Assembly (NCBI GenBank): GCA_016744115.1 | Contig: JADGEZ010000003.1 | Span: 1 to 64,000 of the forward strand | Source of the DNA: Sulfurimonas sp. | GTDB taxonomy: Bacteria > Campylobacterota > Campylobacteria > Campylobacterales > Sulfurimonadaceae | DNA length: 64,000 bases | Direction of reading: 5' to 3' | In this document: positions 7,640 to 16,405 of the stretch, piece after piece | How positions within the stretch are numbered: the first letter of the stretch is position 1 | Layout: every line of letters starts with the position of its first letter | Translations under genes and position numbers: made by a program | Notes under the pieces: model-generated | What the model saw: only the letters and a program-made list of their open reading frames with translations | What the model was told of the DNA's origin: nothing | The model's database searches: none

Positions 7640-9208
7640 ATGTTTAACGAAATACTAGTAGGTGGTGGTATAGCTACTGTTAGTGGGGTCGTTGGCTTTT
7701 TTATTTCAAAAAAATTAATTAGTGCAAGTTTTGACATCTATACGGATCAAGCAAAGGCAAAAGCAAGCGTCATTGAAAATGAAGCGCACATACTTTTGGA
7801 AAAAGCACACTTTAAATCTAAAGAACTTAAACTAGAAGCTACAAAGAGTTTTCAGAGTGCAAAAGACAGAGCTAAAGTAGATCTAAGTCAAAGAGAAAAT
7901 GATGTAAAGAGGAAAGAAAATAGTTTTAATAAATATAAAAGAAATGAAGAAAATAAAATTCATCAAAATCATACTATTATTAAAGCAAAACTAATTGATA
8001 TACAAAGAAATGAAAAGTCACTGGAATCACTAAAAGAAAAATATGAAGAAAAAATTGATGAGGCACTGCACAACATAGAAAACTGTTCAGGAATGACAAA
8101 AGAAGAAGCGAGTGTTATTTTGCTTGAAAAAGTGGAAGAAAGATCGCGTATTGAAATATCACATATCGTAAGAAAATGTGAAGAAGAAGCAAAAAAGGAA
8201 GCAAAAGAGAAAGCAAATTATATATTAGCACAGGCAACAAGTAGATTTGCTGGAGAATTTGCTCAAGAAAGGTTAAGTAATTTAGTCCATTTAGATAATG
8301 ATGAATTAAAAGGTCGTATCATTGGAAAAGAGGGTCGAAATATTAAGGCTTTAGAGACAATTTTAGGTGTTGATATTGTGATTGATGATACTCCAAATGC
8401 AATTTTAGTAAGTTCCTTTAACCTTTATAGACGAGCGATAGCGACTAAAACACTAAAACTTCTCATACAAGATGGAAGAATCCAACCTGCAAAAATTGAA
8501 GAAATTTTTGCAAAAGTTTCAGATGAGTTTGAAGCAGGAATTTTAGCAGAGGGTGAAGAGATAATTTCTGATTTAAACATTGGGGTAATGCATCCTGAAC
8601 TAGTTAGGCTTATAGGAAGGTTACGATACCGTGCAAGTTATGGGCAAAATGCCTTGGCACATACACTAGAAGTAGCACATTTAGCGGGTCTAATGGCATC
8701 AGAGATGGGAGGAGACTCTATATTAGCAAAAAGAGCAGGTTTATTGCATGATATAGGTAAGGCTCTTACACATGATTATGATGGTAGTCATGTAGATTTG
8801 GGTGCTGATATTTGTAATCGCTATAATGAAAATAGTGTGGTAATAAATGCAATATATGCTCATCATGGGCATCAAGAAATTGAAACGATAGAGTGTGGTG
8901 CTGTGTGTGCTGCTGATGCACTCTCAGCTGCAAGACCAGGTGCAAGGCGTGAAGTCTTAGAGAGTTTTTTAAAAAGAGTAACCGAGATAGAAGAGATAGC
9001 ATCTTCTCACCATGGTGTAAAACAAGCCTATGCTATTAATGCAGGGCGAGAGGTGCGTGTTCTTGTTAATGCTACTCTTATAACAGATGATGAATCTATC
9101 TTACTCGCTAAAGAAATAGCTAAAGAGATAGAACAAAGAGTTCAGTACCCAGGTGATGTAAGAGTGAATGTAATTAGAGAAAGTAGGGCTGTAGAGTATG
9201 CTAAATAG
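7640..9208 (+). CDS. rny: Ribonuclease Y
   Basis: 522 aa. RNase Y is a membrane-anchored endoribonuclease that starts mRNA decay. An N-terminal transmembrane helix (about 4-24) is followed by a long Lys/Glu-rich coiled coil (about 30-200), a KH RNA-binding domain with GRIIGKEGRNIKALE (about 226-240), and an HD domain with HTLEVAHLAG and LLHDIGK (about 340-375). Length is normal. The ATG directly abuts the preceding stop codon. It is followed by a dispersed 18-base repeat at 9248-9265. Confidence 0.95.
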   Translation: MFNEILVGGGIATVSGVVGFFISKKLISASFDIYTDQAKAKASVIENEAHILLEKAHFKSKELKLEATKSFQSAKDRAKVDLSQRENDVKRKENSFNKYKRNEENKIHQNHTIIKAKLIDIQRNEKSLESLKEKYEEKIDEALHNIENCSGMTKEEASVILLEKVEERSRIEISHIVRKCEEEAKKEAKEKANYILAQATSRFAGEFAQERLSNLVHLDNDELKGRIIGKEGRNIKALETILGVDIVIDDTPNAILVSSFNLYRRAIATKTLKLLIQDGRIQPAKIEEIFAKVSDEFEAGILAEGEEIISDLNIGVMHPELVRLIGRLRYRASYGQNALAHTLEVAHLAGLMASEMGGDSILAKRAGLLHDIGKALTHDYDGSHVDLGADICNRYNENSVVINAIYAHHGHQEIETIECGAVCAADALSAARPGARREVLESFLKRVTEIEEIASSHHGVKQAYAINAGREVRVLVNATLITDDESILLAKEIAKEIEQRVQYPGDVRVNVIRESRAVEYAK

Positions 9209-9247
9209 CTAAAGTATCATTTATGAGTTTACATAACTATACTAAAG

Positions 9248-9265
9248 TTTATGCCCTATTACTTA
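9248..9265. repeat. Dispersed 18-base repeat TTTATGCCCTATTACTTA
   Basis: This 18-mer matches the end of the arm at 459-477 exactly and, reverse complemented, the arm at 211-228. Shorter or diverged relatives occur at 20350-20361 and 48211-48230. It lies 40 bases beyond the rny stop codon. Confidence 0.75.
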
Positions 9266-9330
9266 TTGATAAATATAGTTTCATCACAAATCAAGATGAA
9301 AAAAGTCCTTGTCTATATTTTAGGTAAATA

Positions 9331-9744
9331 TCAGGATGGATAAATCTCTAACTCTTTAAACAAGCTAAACGCACATAAAAGCCATCCTACAATCATAAAA
9401 AATCCACCGATAGGGGTGATGGCTCCTAGCCACATTATTTTTGTTATTGCTAAAATATATAATGAAAATGAAAAAATCAATGTTCCTATCCATATAAGAT
9501 AAAATGATTTTACTATTTTTGTAGATTTTGGCAATAGATAAGATACAAAGGAGATAAAAAATAATCCCAAAGTATTGTAAAACTGGTATGAAACAGCTTT
9601 TTGATATATGTCTGTTGAATATTCATCTAAATACGGCTTCAATCCATGTGCTCCAAATGCTCCGATAGCTATTGTTAGTGCCATCATTAAAGATGCTACT
9701 ATCATAAAGTATTTTGTATTTTTACTTATCATTTTATTCTCCAT
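9331..9744 (-). CDS. DUF423 family membrane protein
   Basis: 137 aa with four predicted transmembrane helices (about 12-32, 49-70, 76-99, 106-127). The AIGAFGAHGLKPYL motif near the N-terminus and the PIGGFFMIVGWLLCAFS C-terminal helix are typical of the DUF423/YgdD inner-membrane family, whose function is not established. It appears monocistronic, with a short non-coding gap on both sides and a repeat element beginning 26 bases upstream. A second Met at codon 5 (MISKNTKYF) is an alternative start. Confidence 0.88.
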   Translation of the reverse strand: MENKMISKNTKYFMIVASLMMALTIAIGAFGAHGLKPYLDEYSTDIYQKAVSYQFYNTLGLFFISFVSYLLPKSTKIVKSFYLIWIGTLIFSFSLYILAITKIMWLGAITPIGGFFMIVGWLLCAFSLFKELEIYPS

Positions 9745-9769
9745 AATTTATTTCAAAGAAGTTGATTAG

Positions 9770-9876
9770 ACTTCTTGCATAACCTAATAACTAGATTCCA
9801 AATCAAGTTTGGAATGACGGAAAACTAGAACTTTCGTCACCCTAAACTTGATTTAGGTCTAGGTTATGCAAGAAGT
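9770..9876. mobile_element. Inverted-repeat element with internal REP-like hairpin
   Basis: The 107-base stretch is bounded by perfect 16-base inverted repeats, acttcttgcataacct at 9770-9785 and its complement at 9861-9876. Inside, attccaaa/tttggaat (9794-9814) forms a perfect 8-base hairpin of the 'gtcattcc...ggaat' type common as intergenic repeats in proteobacteria; a diverged half follows at about 9835-9855. The right arm codes for the last residues (LLA) and stop of the ADP-ribosylglycohydrolase gene. The 18 bases at the left edge (9762-9779) recur, inverted, at 85-102. Confidence 0.7.
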
Positions 9877-10772
9877 TTATTTACTAAACTCTCTATCTCT
9901 TCATCTTTATTTAGTTGTTTGACAAAAGATCCCTCTAGGACTTCTTTTGAGTGTACTATTGCTAGTATCGCACCAATTATCATTCCTCTTGCTGATGAGT
10001 CTCCTCCTGCTAACATATTTGCTTTTAGTGCTTCTTTAAAGTTGTCTTTGTGTTTTAAAAGTATGTAAATTGTACTTGCAAATGCACCGTTTACACTACA
10101 TGATTGACCTAGTTTGAGTATAGCTTCTTTGGTATCCAATGCTTGTGCCCACTTAGCTTCTTGTATCCATTTTGAGATATTATCACCAAAATTTTCACAT
10201 GAAGAGTTTATCACTTCTTCTAAGTCTAGTCCAGCTAATACTCCCATAACTAGTTGACTAAAAAAGTAAGCAACTTGGATTAAATCTTTGTTTGTGTGAG
10301 TTAAGATAGTGTGTATTTTTATGCTATCTTTCATACTCTCTATAGAGTTACGGTACTTTAAAATTATTGGAAACATTCTACTTACTGCACCTAAGTCAGA
10401 TGATTTTGAACCACAAGTAAAATAGTTTTTATGAATGTCAAGCTGTTTCATTGTATGTTTTGTAGCACCATCAATATATCCAGTATATTCTTTCATATTT
10501 TTATGCCATTTATTACCAAAACATGTAATACAAAACATACCCTCTTCTACAAGGTCTTGAAGTAACCATAACATCTGATCACCGTAGTGAGTAAAATCAC
10601 CCTTGTGTTTTGTTGGGTGGTAAGAGCTTATTGGGTCATTGCAAGTATCTAAAGAAAAGGAGGCATCTTTGAGTGCTTGAGTATCATATATCCAATGCCC
10701 TCCTAGAGAATAAGCATCACCATAAAAAGCACCATAAATCATGGCTCTTAGTTTTGTCTTATTTGTTTTCAT
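9864..10772 (-). CDS. ADP-ribosylglycohydrolase (DraG-like) family protein
   Basis: 302 aa from the ATG at 10772. An in-frame TTG at 10820 is possible but lies deep inside the upstream gene. The family removes ADP-ribose from proteins or hydrolyses related conjugates using two Mg ions. Matching features are the N-terminal GAFYGDAYSLGGHWIYD (acidic metal site), TKHKGDFTHYGDQ, a central helical core, and the C-terminal GGDSSARGMIIGAILA, equivalent to the GGDtDtna metal motif with Ser in place of the second Asp/Thr. The start overlaps the acyl-CoA ligase by 14 bases. The final three codons and stop come from a repeat arm, so the native C-terminus may be altered. Confidence 0.82.
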   Translation of the reverse strand: MKTNKTKLRAMIYGAFYGDAYSLGGHWIYDTQALKDASFSLDTCNDPISSYHPTKHKGDFTHYGDQMLWLLQDLVEEGMFCITCFGNKWHKNMKEYTGYIDGATKHTMKQLDIHKNYFTCGSKSSDLGAVSRMFPIILKYRNSIESMKDSIKIHTILTHTNKDLIQVAYFFSQLVMGVLAGLDLEEVINSSCENFGDNISKWIQEAKWAQALDTKEAILKLGQSCSVNGAFASTIYILLKHKDNFKEALKANMLAGGDSSARGMIIGAILAIVHSKEVLEGSFVKQLNKDEEIESLVNKLLA

Positions 10773-12408
10773 ATAAATATCTTTTGATTTTTTTTGTAGG
10801 TGTTTTGAGAAATGGCTCAACTTCTTCTATAAATTTTACCATTCTTGAAAATGACGATATTTGAGCATTAACAGTTTTACGTATATTTTCTAGATAATTT
10901 TCAATGTTTTCTTTATCAGCTTCAGAAATTATTTCATAGTCTAGGTTTATTAAAGCGATGAGTTTAGCATCTTTATCCATCATAACTAAAGAGTCTAAGA
11001 CAGTTTCATCTTGATTGATAGTTGCTTCTATTTGTTCAGGGTAAATGTTTTCACCACCTTGACCTATAAGAACATTTTTACTTCTTCCATTGATAAATAA
11101 GAAACCCTCATCATCTATGTAGCCTAAGTCACCTGTTAAAAACCAGCCATCTTCTATAACTTCAGCAGTTTGTGCTTCATCTTTAAAGTATCCCATCATG
11201 ATACTAGGTGATTTAGCGATAATCTCACCATTACCTGTTTTTGGATTTTTGTTTTTAATCTTTAACTCAACCCCTGCCATAGCGATACCAGTAGAGCCTA
11301 GTTTCATTTTTTTCCCTAGAACTGAACCAGCTAAAAGAGGAGCTGTTTCGGTTAAACCATAGCCTACGACATATGGAAATTCTGCTTCGATTAAAAATTG
11401 TTCAACATAAGGGGAGATTCCAGCACCACCGATACCGTAAAATCTCATTCTCCCACCAAAGGTTTCAATAAGTTTTTCTCCAGCAGTTTTGTTGAGTTTT
11501 TTTCTGATAAAACATACCCTATAAAGAGTTTTAATCCAAAAAGATTCTTTAAACTTAGGAAGTATTTTACTTTTATATATCTTCTCAATGATAAGGGGAA
11601 CACTTACCATCATCGTAGGTTTCACTACCTTAAAGGCTTTCATTAAAACACTAGGAGTTGGTGCTTTATCTATATAATACACGCTCGCCCCATGAAGCAT
11701 AGGAACGATTAAACCAACAGTACACTCCAAAGTATGAGCCATAGGAAGTATAGATAAGAACACATCATCTTGTGTGATAGTAACTTGAATATAAGCACTC
11801 ATAGCATTTGTAACAAGGTTTTTGTGAGAGAGCATAACGCCTTTTGAATTACCTGTAGTGCCTGAAGTATATATAAGTGAGGCTAGGTCATCTTCTTGTG
11901 GTTTTGTAAGTTCTCCTGAAGATTGAGAGTTTTGCTCACTCATATACTTAGCATCAGATAATATCTCAACTATGTTAAGGGTATCAAGATTAATTCCAAA
12001 TTTTATATTTGAATCTTCGCACTCCTCTATAGTTTTTTGAAATTTATTTGAAACAAATACAGCCTTAACTTCGGAGTGCTTTATAATGCGATGAACATCA
12101 GCGGGATGAAAATCTGGAAGTATGGGAACGATTACGCCGCCAAAATATGTGACAGCAAAATAAGCTACACCCCAGTTTGGCATATTTTCACTAAGAAGAA
12201 GTACTTTATCCCCTTTTTTGATGCCATTATCTTGAAGAAGCTTTATAGTTGAATATACAAGGGTGTTAAACTCTGAATACTTCATCGCTTCTTGTCCAAC
12301 TTTAGCAAAAGCATCAGCATCAGCATATAAATCAAGTGAACGATTAAGTAAAGAAGGCAGTGTAAAGTTTTCTAAATTTTCATAAGGATAAGTCATATCT
12401 AATCTCAT
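10759..12408 (-). CDS. Long-chain acyl-CoA synthetase (AMP-forming)
   Basis: 549 aa. It activates fatty acids to acyl-CoA through an acyl-adenylate. The AMP-binding P-loop YTSGTTGNSKGVMLSHKN is near 175, the GYGLTETAP motif near 350, TGDLGYIDDEGFLFINGR near 425, and the C-terminal catalytic lysine region KTPTKKIKRYLY at the end. Length fits FadD-type ligases lacking extra domains. It is upstream of, and overlaps, the ADP-ribosylglycohydrolase gene. The exact chain-length preference is unknown. Confidence 0.92.
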   Translation of the reverse strand: MRLDMTYPYENLENFTLPSLLNRSLDLYADADAFAKVGQEAMKYSEFNTLVYSTIKLLQDNGIKKGDKVLLLSENMPNWGVAYFAVTYFGGVIVPILPDFHPADVHRIIKHSEVKAVFVSNKFQKTIEECEDSNIKFGINLDTLNIVEILSDAKYMSEQNSQSSGELTKPQEDDLASLIYTSGTTGNSKGVMLSHKNLVTNAMSAYIQVTITQDDVFLSILPMAHTLECTVGLIVPMLHGASVYYIDKAPTPSVLMKAFKVVKPTMMVSVPLIIEKIYKSKILPKFKESFWIKTLYRVCFIRKKLNKTAGEKLIETFGGRMRFYGIGGAGISPYVEQFLIEAEFPYVVGYGLTETAPLLAGSVLGKKMKLGSTGIAMAGVELKIKNKNPKTGNGEIIAKSPSIMMGYFKDEAQTAEVIEDGWFLTGDLGYIDDEGFLFINGRSKNVLIGQGGENIYPEQIEATINQDETVLDSLVMMDKDAKLIALINLDYEIISEADKENIENYLENIRKTVNAQISSFSRMVKFIEEVEPFLKTPTKKIKRYLYENK

Positions 12409-12979
12409 TTTGTTGGTTTTACATAAATAAACAAAAGCACTATGTTTATTTTATGTATTTGTAGTGCCATTATACATATAAATAGTTACATGACTAAGAT
12501 ATGAGCAGACGAAAGAATAATTAACAAGATTTGTAGAGGTGACTTATTATGATTACTGCTAAGATAAGCTTAAATTACCTATGAAAATAGGGTGAAGTGA
12601 AATGTTTAGAAAGTAGTTATATAGAGAAATTTAATATTTTTAGCTCCTATTTAGAGCATTGAATTTTAAGGAATACGGTACTAACCCTTAATGCGAATTA
12701 GCCTATTAAATTCTCCATTGAGTTTTATAAAGAGCTTAAATAACTTTTTAGATAGCTTCTTATTTTTGAGGTTCTCCTTACAGAGCCATATAGTCTTCTC
12801 ATCTGTAGGTAAATATCTATTACTTATTCTAATGTAATAACTAGACAACAAGTAATTATTTATTTTATTTTATGCAAAATCTGATTAAGATTTAAATTAT
12901 TTATAAAAGACGCTATAAAATTTGAAATGATTTTAACTTTTAAGTGTTTTTAAACAAGAAATAAGAAATTTTATCTCGT
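12409..12979. other. 571-base gap, mostly non-coding
   Basis: There is no full-length gene. 12424-12457 contains an imperfect inverted repeat (acataaataaac against gtttattttatgt). 12681-12851 holds a possible decayed reading frame, listed separately. The remainder is AT-rich with stops in every frame, and I see no RNA or promoter worth calling. Confidence 0.6.
12681..12851 (-). pseudogene. Possible gene remnant or small ORF, 56 codons
   Basis: The minus strand between TTG at 12851 and TAG at 12681-12683 reads as a basic, protein-like sequence (NRYLPTDEKTIWLCKENLKN, then KKLSKKLFKLF...). There is no ATG and no ribosome site; the open frame extends a little further upstream to a TAA. The composition suggests the tail of a lost gene rather than random sequence. 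I do not recognise it. Confidence 0.3.
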
Positions 12980-13915
12980 TCATTTAATTGATGTAGCGGT
13001 TAAGAAAATATAATCTTTTCCTGTTATGCTAACTCTAAACTTTTTTTGTTGAAGATATTTTTTACAAAATATTACATCTTTATACACTAATGACATTTCA
13101 GAAAATGGATAATGTTTAACTCTCGCTCCATAGACCATCTCGCCATCAAGCCAACGACAATTTGGAAAACCTAAAATAATAGCTCCATCTCGCTTGAGTT
13201 GATTTTGTACTATGGACATAAAAAGTGGGTTAAATTCTAAGTTTGAACTCTGTAGCGTGCCTATGCTTATAATCAAATCAAACTTACCTAAATTAAGTGA
13301 TGCTAAATCATTAATATCTTGAGTATAAAAGAATACATTTTTATTTGATACAAATTTCTTTTTAGCACTCACAATTGCAGAGTTACAATAATCAATCCCA
13401 ACTAACTCTAAATCAGAAAAATTTGATGCAAATTCTCGTATAAATTCAAACTCATCACCACTATTTATACCAAGATTAAGAATTTTTATTCTTTTGTCTA
13501 TATGCACATTTTGGAGGGCTTGTTTGTAGTAATGCACAAATGAGGGTTCTTGCATCTTATATATTTTTGAAAATATAGAGTCACTTCCGTATTTAAATTC
13601 AAGAGAATCTGTATTTTTGTGAAAGCTACAATCAGGATTTAATTTTTTATATTTTATGCGTACTATATCGGGACTAGAGAATTGAGGTGTAAGCATTTTA
13701 CATTGTAATATTTGAGCTAAATCAGTCCAAGATTTATAGCCATGATAAATATAATCTTTTCCCTTAATACTCAATACATTTCCTGCATAAGTAGAATCGA
13801 CAATGTCAGGATTAAGTACTTCGAATGTTACTATTTCATGGGCTTCTAAGAGGCTTAGCTTTTCTTCAAGACTTTGGATGATTTGTATCATAGAATGGGT
13901 AGTAAATTTTAACAT
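12980..13915 (-). CDS. SAM-dependent methyltransferase, class I, substrate unknown
   Basis: 311 aa. The C-terminal half has the Rossmann methyltransferase motifs: ILNLGINSGDEFEF (motif I, about 145-158), LELVGIDYCNSAI (motif II), and FDLIISIGTLQSSNLEF (motif IV region). The N-terminal 120 residues match no family I know and may bind the substrate. The sequence FTTHSMIQIIQSLEEKLSLL suggests an amphipathic helix at the start. It stands alone between a 571-base gap and the divergent trpD operon, so context gives no hint of target. Confidence 0.75.
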   Translation of the reverse strand: MLKFTTHSMIQIIQSLEEKLSLLEAHEIVTFEVLNPDIVDSTYAGNVLSIKGKDYIYHGYKSWTDLAQILQCKMLTPQFSSPDIVRIKYKKLNPDCSFHKNTDSLEFKYGSDSIFSKIYKMQEPSFVHYYKQALQNVHIDKRIKILNLGINSGDEFEFIREFASNFSDLELVGIDYCNSAIVSAKKKFVSNKNVFFYTQDINDLASLNLGKFDLIISIGTLQSSNLEFNPLFMSIVQNQLKRDGAIILGFPNCRWLDGEMVYGARVKHYPFSEMSLVYKDVIFCKKYLQQKKFRVSITGKDYIFLTATSIK

Positions 13916-14033
13916 TAAAGTGTCTTTTTAACATCTAATGCAAAAAATGTTCCAACTCTTAGATTATTTTTAGTTGTAATATCTTACAATAAATAAAAAT
14001 TACACAAAGAGCGTATAAGAAAGAGAGTTAAAA

Positions 14034-14282
14034 ATGAGAATAGATAAGTTTTTAAATTCAGTAAACATAACAAAACGGCGTTCAGTTGCACAAGATATGA
14101 TAAAAAATAAAGTAGTGCTTATTAATGGTGTTGTTGCTAAATCTAGTAAGAATGTGGAAGTTGGAAGTATCATCATTATCAATTACCTTGAGAGTTCTAA
14201 AGAGTATGAAGTTTTACAAATTCCAAATACAAAATCAACACCTAAATCTCTACAGCATGAGTTTATCAAGGAAGTATCATGA
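14034..14282 (+). CDS. S4-domain RNA-binding protein (RqcP/Hsp15-like)
   Basis: 82 aa, essentially one S4 domain: MRIDKFLNSVNITKRRSVAQ followed by KVVLINGVVAKSSKNVEVG. Members bind rRNA or tRNA-loaded stalled 50S subunits; RqcP/Hsp15 proteins act in ribosome-associated quality control. The size fits RqcP. The gene opens a plus-strand operon and its stop overlaps the trpD start in ATGA. Which S4 subfamily it belongs to cannot be settled by eye. Confidence 0.82.
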   Translation: MRIDKFLNSVNITKRRSVAQDMIKNKVVLINGVVAKSSKNVEVGSIIIINYLESSKEYEVLQIPNTKSTPKSLQHEFIKEVS

Positions 14283-15265
14283 ACTATGAAGAATCTAAAG
14301 TAGCTTTTACTACACTTTTTGAACATAAAATGAGTGATGAAGAGATGAGAGAATTTTTACTTAGTATGAGCTTAAATGAGCATACTCCAGTGGATGTGAT
14401 TGCAGGAGCCGCAGAAGTGATGAAAAACTTTGCAATCTCTTTGCCTATATCTGATGAGATTAGTAAGAATGCTCTTGATGTAGTAGGAACAGGAGGGGAT
14501 AAAATAGGAAGCTTTAACATCTCCTCAACCGTTGCAATTTTAAGTGCAGCCTGTGGATCTAGTGTAGCAAAGCATGGCAGTCGTTCTGTTACTTCAAAAT
14601 CAGGAAGTGCAGATATGTTTGAATCCCTAGGGCTTAGACTTGATTTAAGCATACAAAACTCAGCAAAACTTCTTGAAAAATCAGGTTTTACTTTTATGTT
14701 TGCACAAAATCATCATCCCTGTATGAAATTTATTATGCCTGTAAGAAAAAGCATAAGTGATAAAACAATTTTTAATATTTTAGGTCCATTAACAAATCCA
14801 GCAGGAGTTAAAAAATCACTTCTGGGTGTTTTTGATAAGGCTTTTGTTCCAAAAATGGCAGAAGTATTAAAAATTAACGGTGCTACTTCAACGATGGTTG
14901 TAAGTTCTAAAGAGAAGATGGATGAGATTAGTATCTCAGATATTACTTATGCCTCGCAGTTAAAAGATGGGGTAGTGCATGAGTTTATAATCGACCCCCA
15001 AGAATATGGAATAAAAAAAGTACCGCTTAAAGCTATTGTTGGTGGAGATGCTAGAGAAAATGCACAAATTTTGTTAAATATTTTTAACTCTACATCTACT
15101 CCAGCCCAAAGAGATATAGTACTTATAAATACTGCTTGTGCTTTAATAGTAGATGGTTTAGCTCGTGATATTCAAGATGGCTTAGAGATGGCGAAGGAAG
15201 CGATACAAAACAATAGAGCCAAGATTAAGTTACATCAAATTATAGATATATCAAATAAATTATGA
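14279..15265 (+). CDS. trpD: Anthranilate phosphoribosyltransferase
   Basis: 328 aa. It transfers phosphoribose from PRPP to anthranilate, the second step of tryptophan synthesis. The PRPP-binding motif GTGGDKIGSFNISS (about 70-83), KHGSRSVTSKSGSAD, and the GPLTNPAG segment are all present. Length is normal. It overlaps the S4 gene by 4 bases and tsaE by 4 bases. It is separated from other trp genes, a common arrangement in this phylum. Confidence 0.96.
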   Translation: MNYEESKVAFTTLFEHKMSDEEMREFLLSMSLNEHTPVDVIAGAAEVMKNFAISLPISDEISKNALDVVGTGGDKIGSFNISSTVAILSAACGSSVAKHGSRSVTSKSGSADMFESLGLRLDLSIQNSAKLLEKSGFTFMFAQNHHPCMKFIMPVRKSISDKTIFNILGPLTNPAGVKKSLLGVFDKAFVPKMAEVLKINGATSTMVVSSKEKMDEISISDITYASQLKDGVVHEFIIDPQEYGIKKVPLKAIVGGDARENAQILLNIFNSTSTPAQRDIVLINTACALIVDGLARDIQDGLEMAKEAIQNNRAKIKLHQIIDISNKL

Positions 15266-15675
15266 AAAGTTACAGTTTAGCTCTTAATGATATAGATATT
15301 GTTGTTGATGATATTATACAAGAGTTTCCCTCAGGAATAGTTCTATTACAGGGTGATTTAGCCTCAGGAAAAACAACATTTGTAAAAGCGATTGTTATAA
15401 AGCTAGGTATTAAAGATGAAGTTACATCGCCAACATTTTCACTTCAGCAATGTTACGCAAAGAACATTTTTCATTATGATATATATAATCATGGACTAGA
15501 ACATTTTATATCACTCGGAATGCTAGAAGAACTGCAAAAAGACGGGCTTCACTTTGTGGAGTGGGGAGATGAAGAGTTATATAAAATTTTAAACAATGCT
15601 GGGATGGATGTAATGAAGATAAAAATTAAAAAAACTTCCAATGAAAAAAGAGAATATAGGGTAGAGTATGCATAA
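15262..15675 (+). CDS. tsaE: tRNA t6A biosynthesis ATPase TsaE
   Basis: 137 aa. TsaE is the small ATPase that resets the TsaBD complex during N6-threonylcarbamoyladenosine formation on tRNA. The Walker A motif [12 protein letters not shown] (about 29-40), the TSPTFSL segment, FHYDIYNHG, and HFVEWGDE (Walker B-like) are typical. It overlaps trpD by 4 and lptB by 8 bases. TsaB of the same pathway is encoded at 35844-36305. Confidence 0.94.
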   Translation: MKSYSLALNDIDIVVDDIIQEFPSGIVLLQGDLASGKTTFVKAIVIKLGIKDEVTSPTFSLQQCYAKNIFHYDIYNHGLEHFISLGMLEELQKDGLHFVEWGDEELYKILNNAGMDVMKIKIKKTSNEKREYRVEYA

Positions 15676-16390
15676 GTTACAAGCAAAAAATTTAGAAAAA
15701 AAAATTAAAGATTTAGAGATAGTAAAAGGGATGAGCCTTGAAGTAAATAGCGGTGAAGTGGTTGGACTTTTAGGACCAAATGGAGCAGGGAAAACTACAA
15801 CATTTTATATGATATGCGGACTTGTTGAAGCGACTAAAGGAGAGGTTTTTTTTGATGGAGAAAACCTTTCAAGTATGCCCCTCCATGAAAGGGCTTTAAA
15901 GGGGATAGGTTATCTTCCCCAAGAAGCTTCTATATTTAAAGATTTGAGTGTTGAGGATAATCTTATGGTAGCGGCACAGGTTGGAATCAAGGGTAAAAAA
16001 GCTCAAGAAGATAGAATTTTAGAACTCCTAGATATGTTTAATATCGAGCCAATTCGTTATAGAAAAGGTATCAGTTTAAGTGGAGGAGAGAGACGGCGTG
16101 TTGAGATAGCTAGAGCACTTGTAAATGAGCCAAAATTTTTGCTTCTTGATGAACCGTTTGCTGGGGTTGATCCAATCGCTGTTATGGATATACAAAAGGT
16201 TATCAAACAGCTAGTATCTTATGATATTGGTGTTCTCATAACTGATCATAATGTTCGTGAAACCTTAGCTGTTTGTGATCGTGCGTATGTCATCAAAGCA
16301 GGAGAGTTGTTAGCAAGTGGAACAAGTGAAGAGATTGGAAAAAATGCAGATGTTCGTACGCATTATCTAGGTGAGGGCTTTAAGCTTTAA
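15668..16390 (+). CDS. lptB: Lipopolysaccharide export ATPase LptB
   Basis: 240 aa. LptB powers extraction of LPS from the inner membrane with LptFG. It shows [18 protein letters not shown] (Walker A), [20 protein letters not shown] (the Q-loop sequence characteristic of LptB), [15 protein letters not shown] (signature), [12 protein letters not shown] (Walker B) and [10 protein letters not shown] (switch His). Length is standard. It is followed closely by rpoN, an arrangement conserved from Campylobacterota to enterics. Confidence 0.96.
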   Translation: MHKLQAKNLEKKIKDLEIVKGMSLEVNSGEVVGLLGPNGAGKTTTFYMICGLVEATKGEVFFDGENLSSMPLHERALKGIGYLPQEASIFKDLSVEDNLMVAAQVGIKGKKAQEDRILELLDMFNIEPIRYRKGISLSGGERRRVEIARALVNEPKFLLLDEPFAGVDPIAVMDIQKVIKQLVSYDIGVLITDHNVRETLAVCDRAYVIKAGELLASGTSEEIGKNADVRTHYLGEGFKL

Positions 16391-16405
16391 AAAGCGATAA
16401 ATATT

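Noticed and set aside
8766-9002. Histidine-rich open frame on the minus strand inside rny
   Set aside because: It is antisense to the HD domain region of rny. Its composition reflects the coding strand (HD-rich protein), and it has no ribosome site.
10759-10820. Longer start (TTG at 10820) for the ADP-ribosylglycohydrolase
   Set aside because: It would overlap the acyl-CoA ligase by 62 bases and adds only basic residues; the ATG at 10772 is adjacent to the conserved N-terminus.
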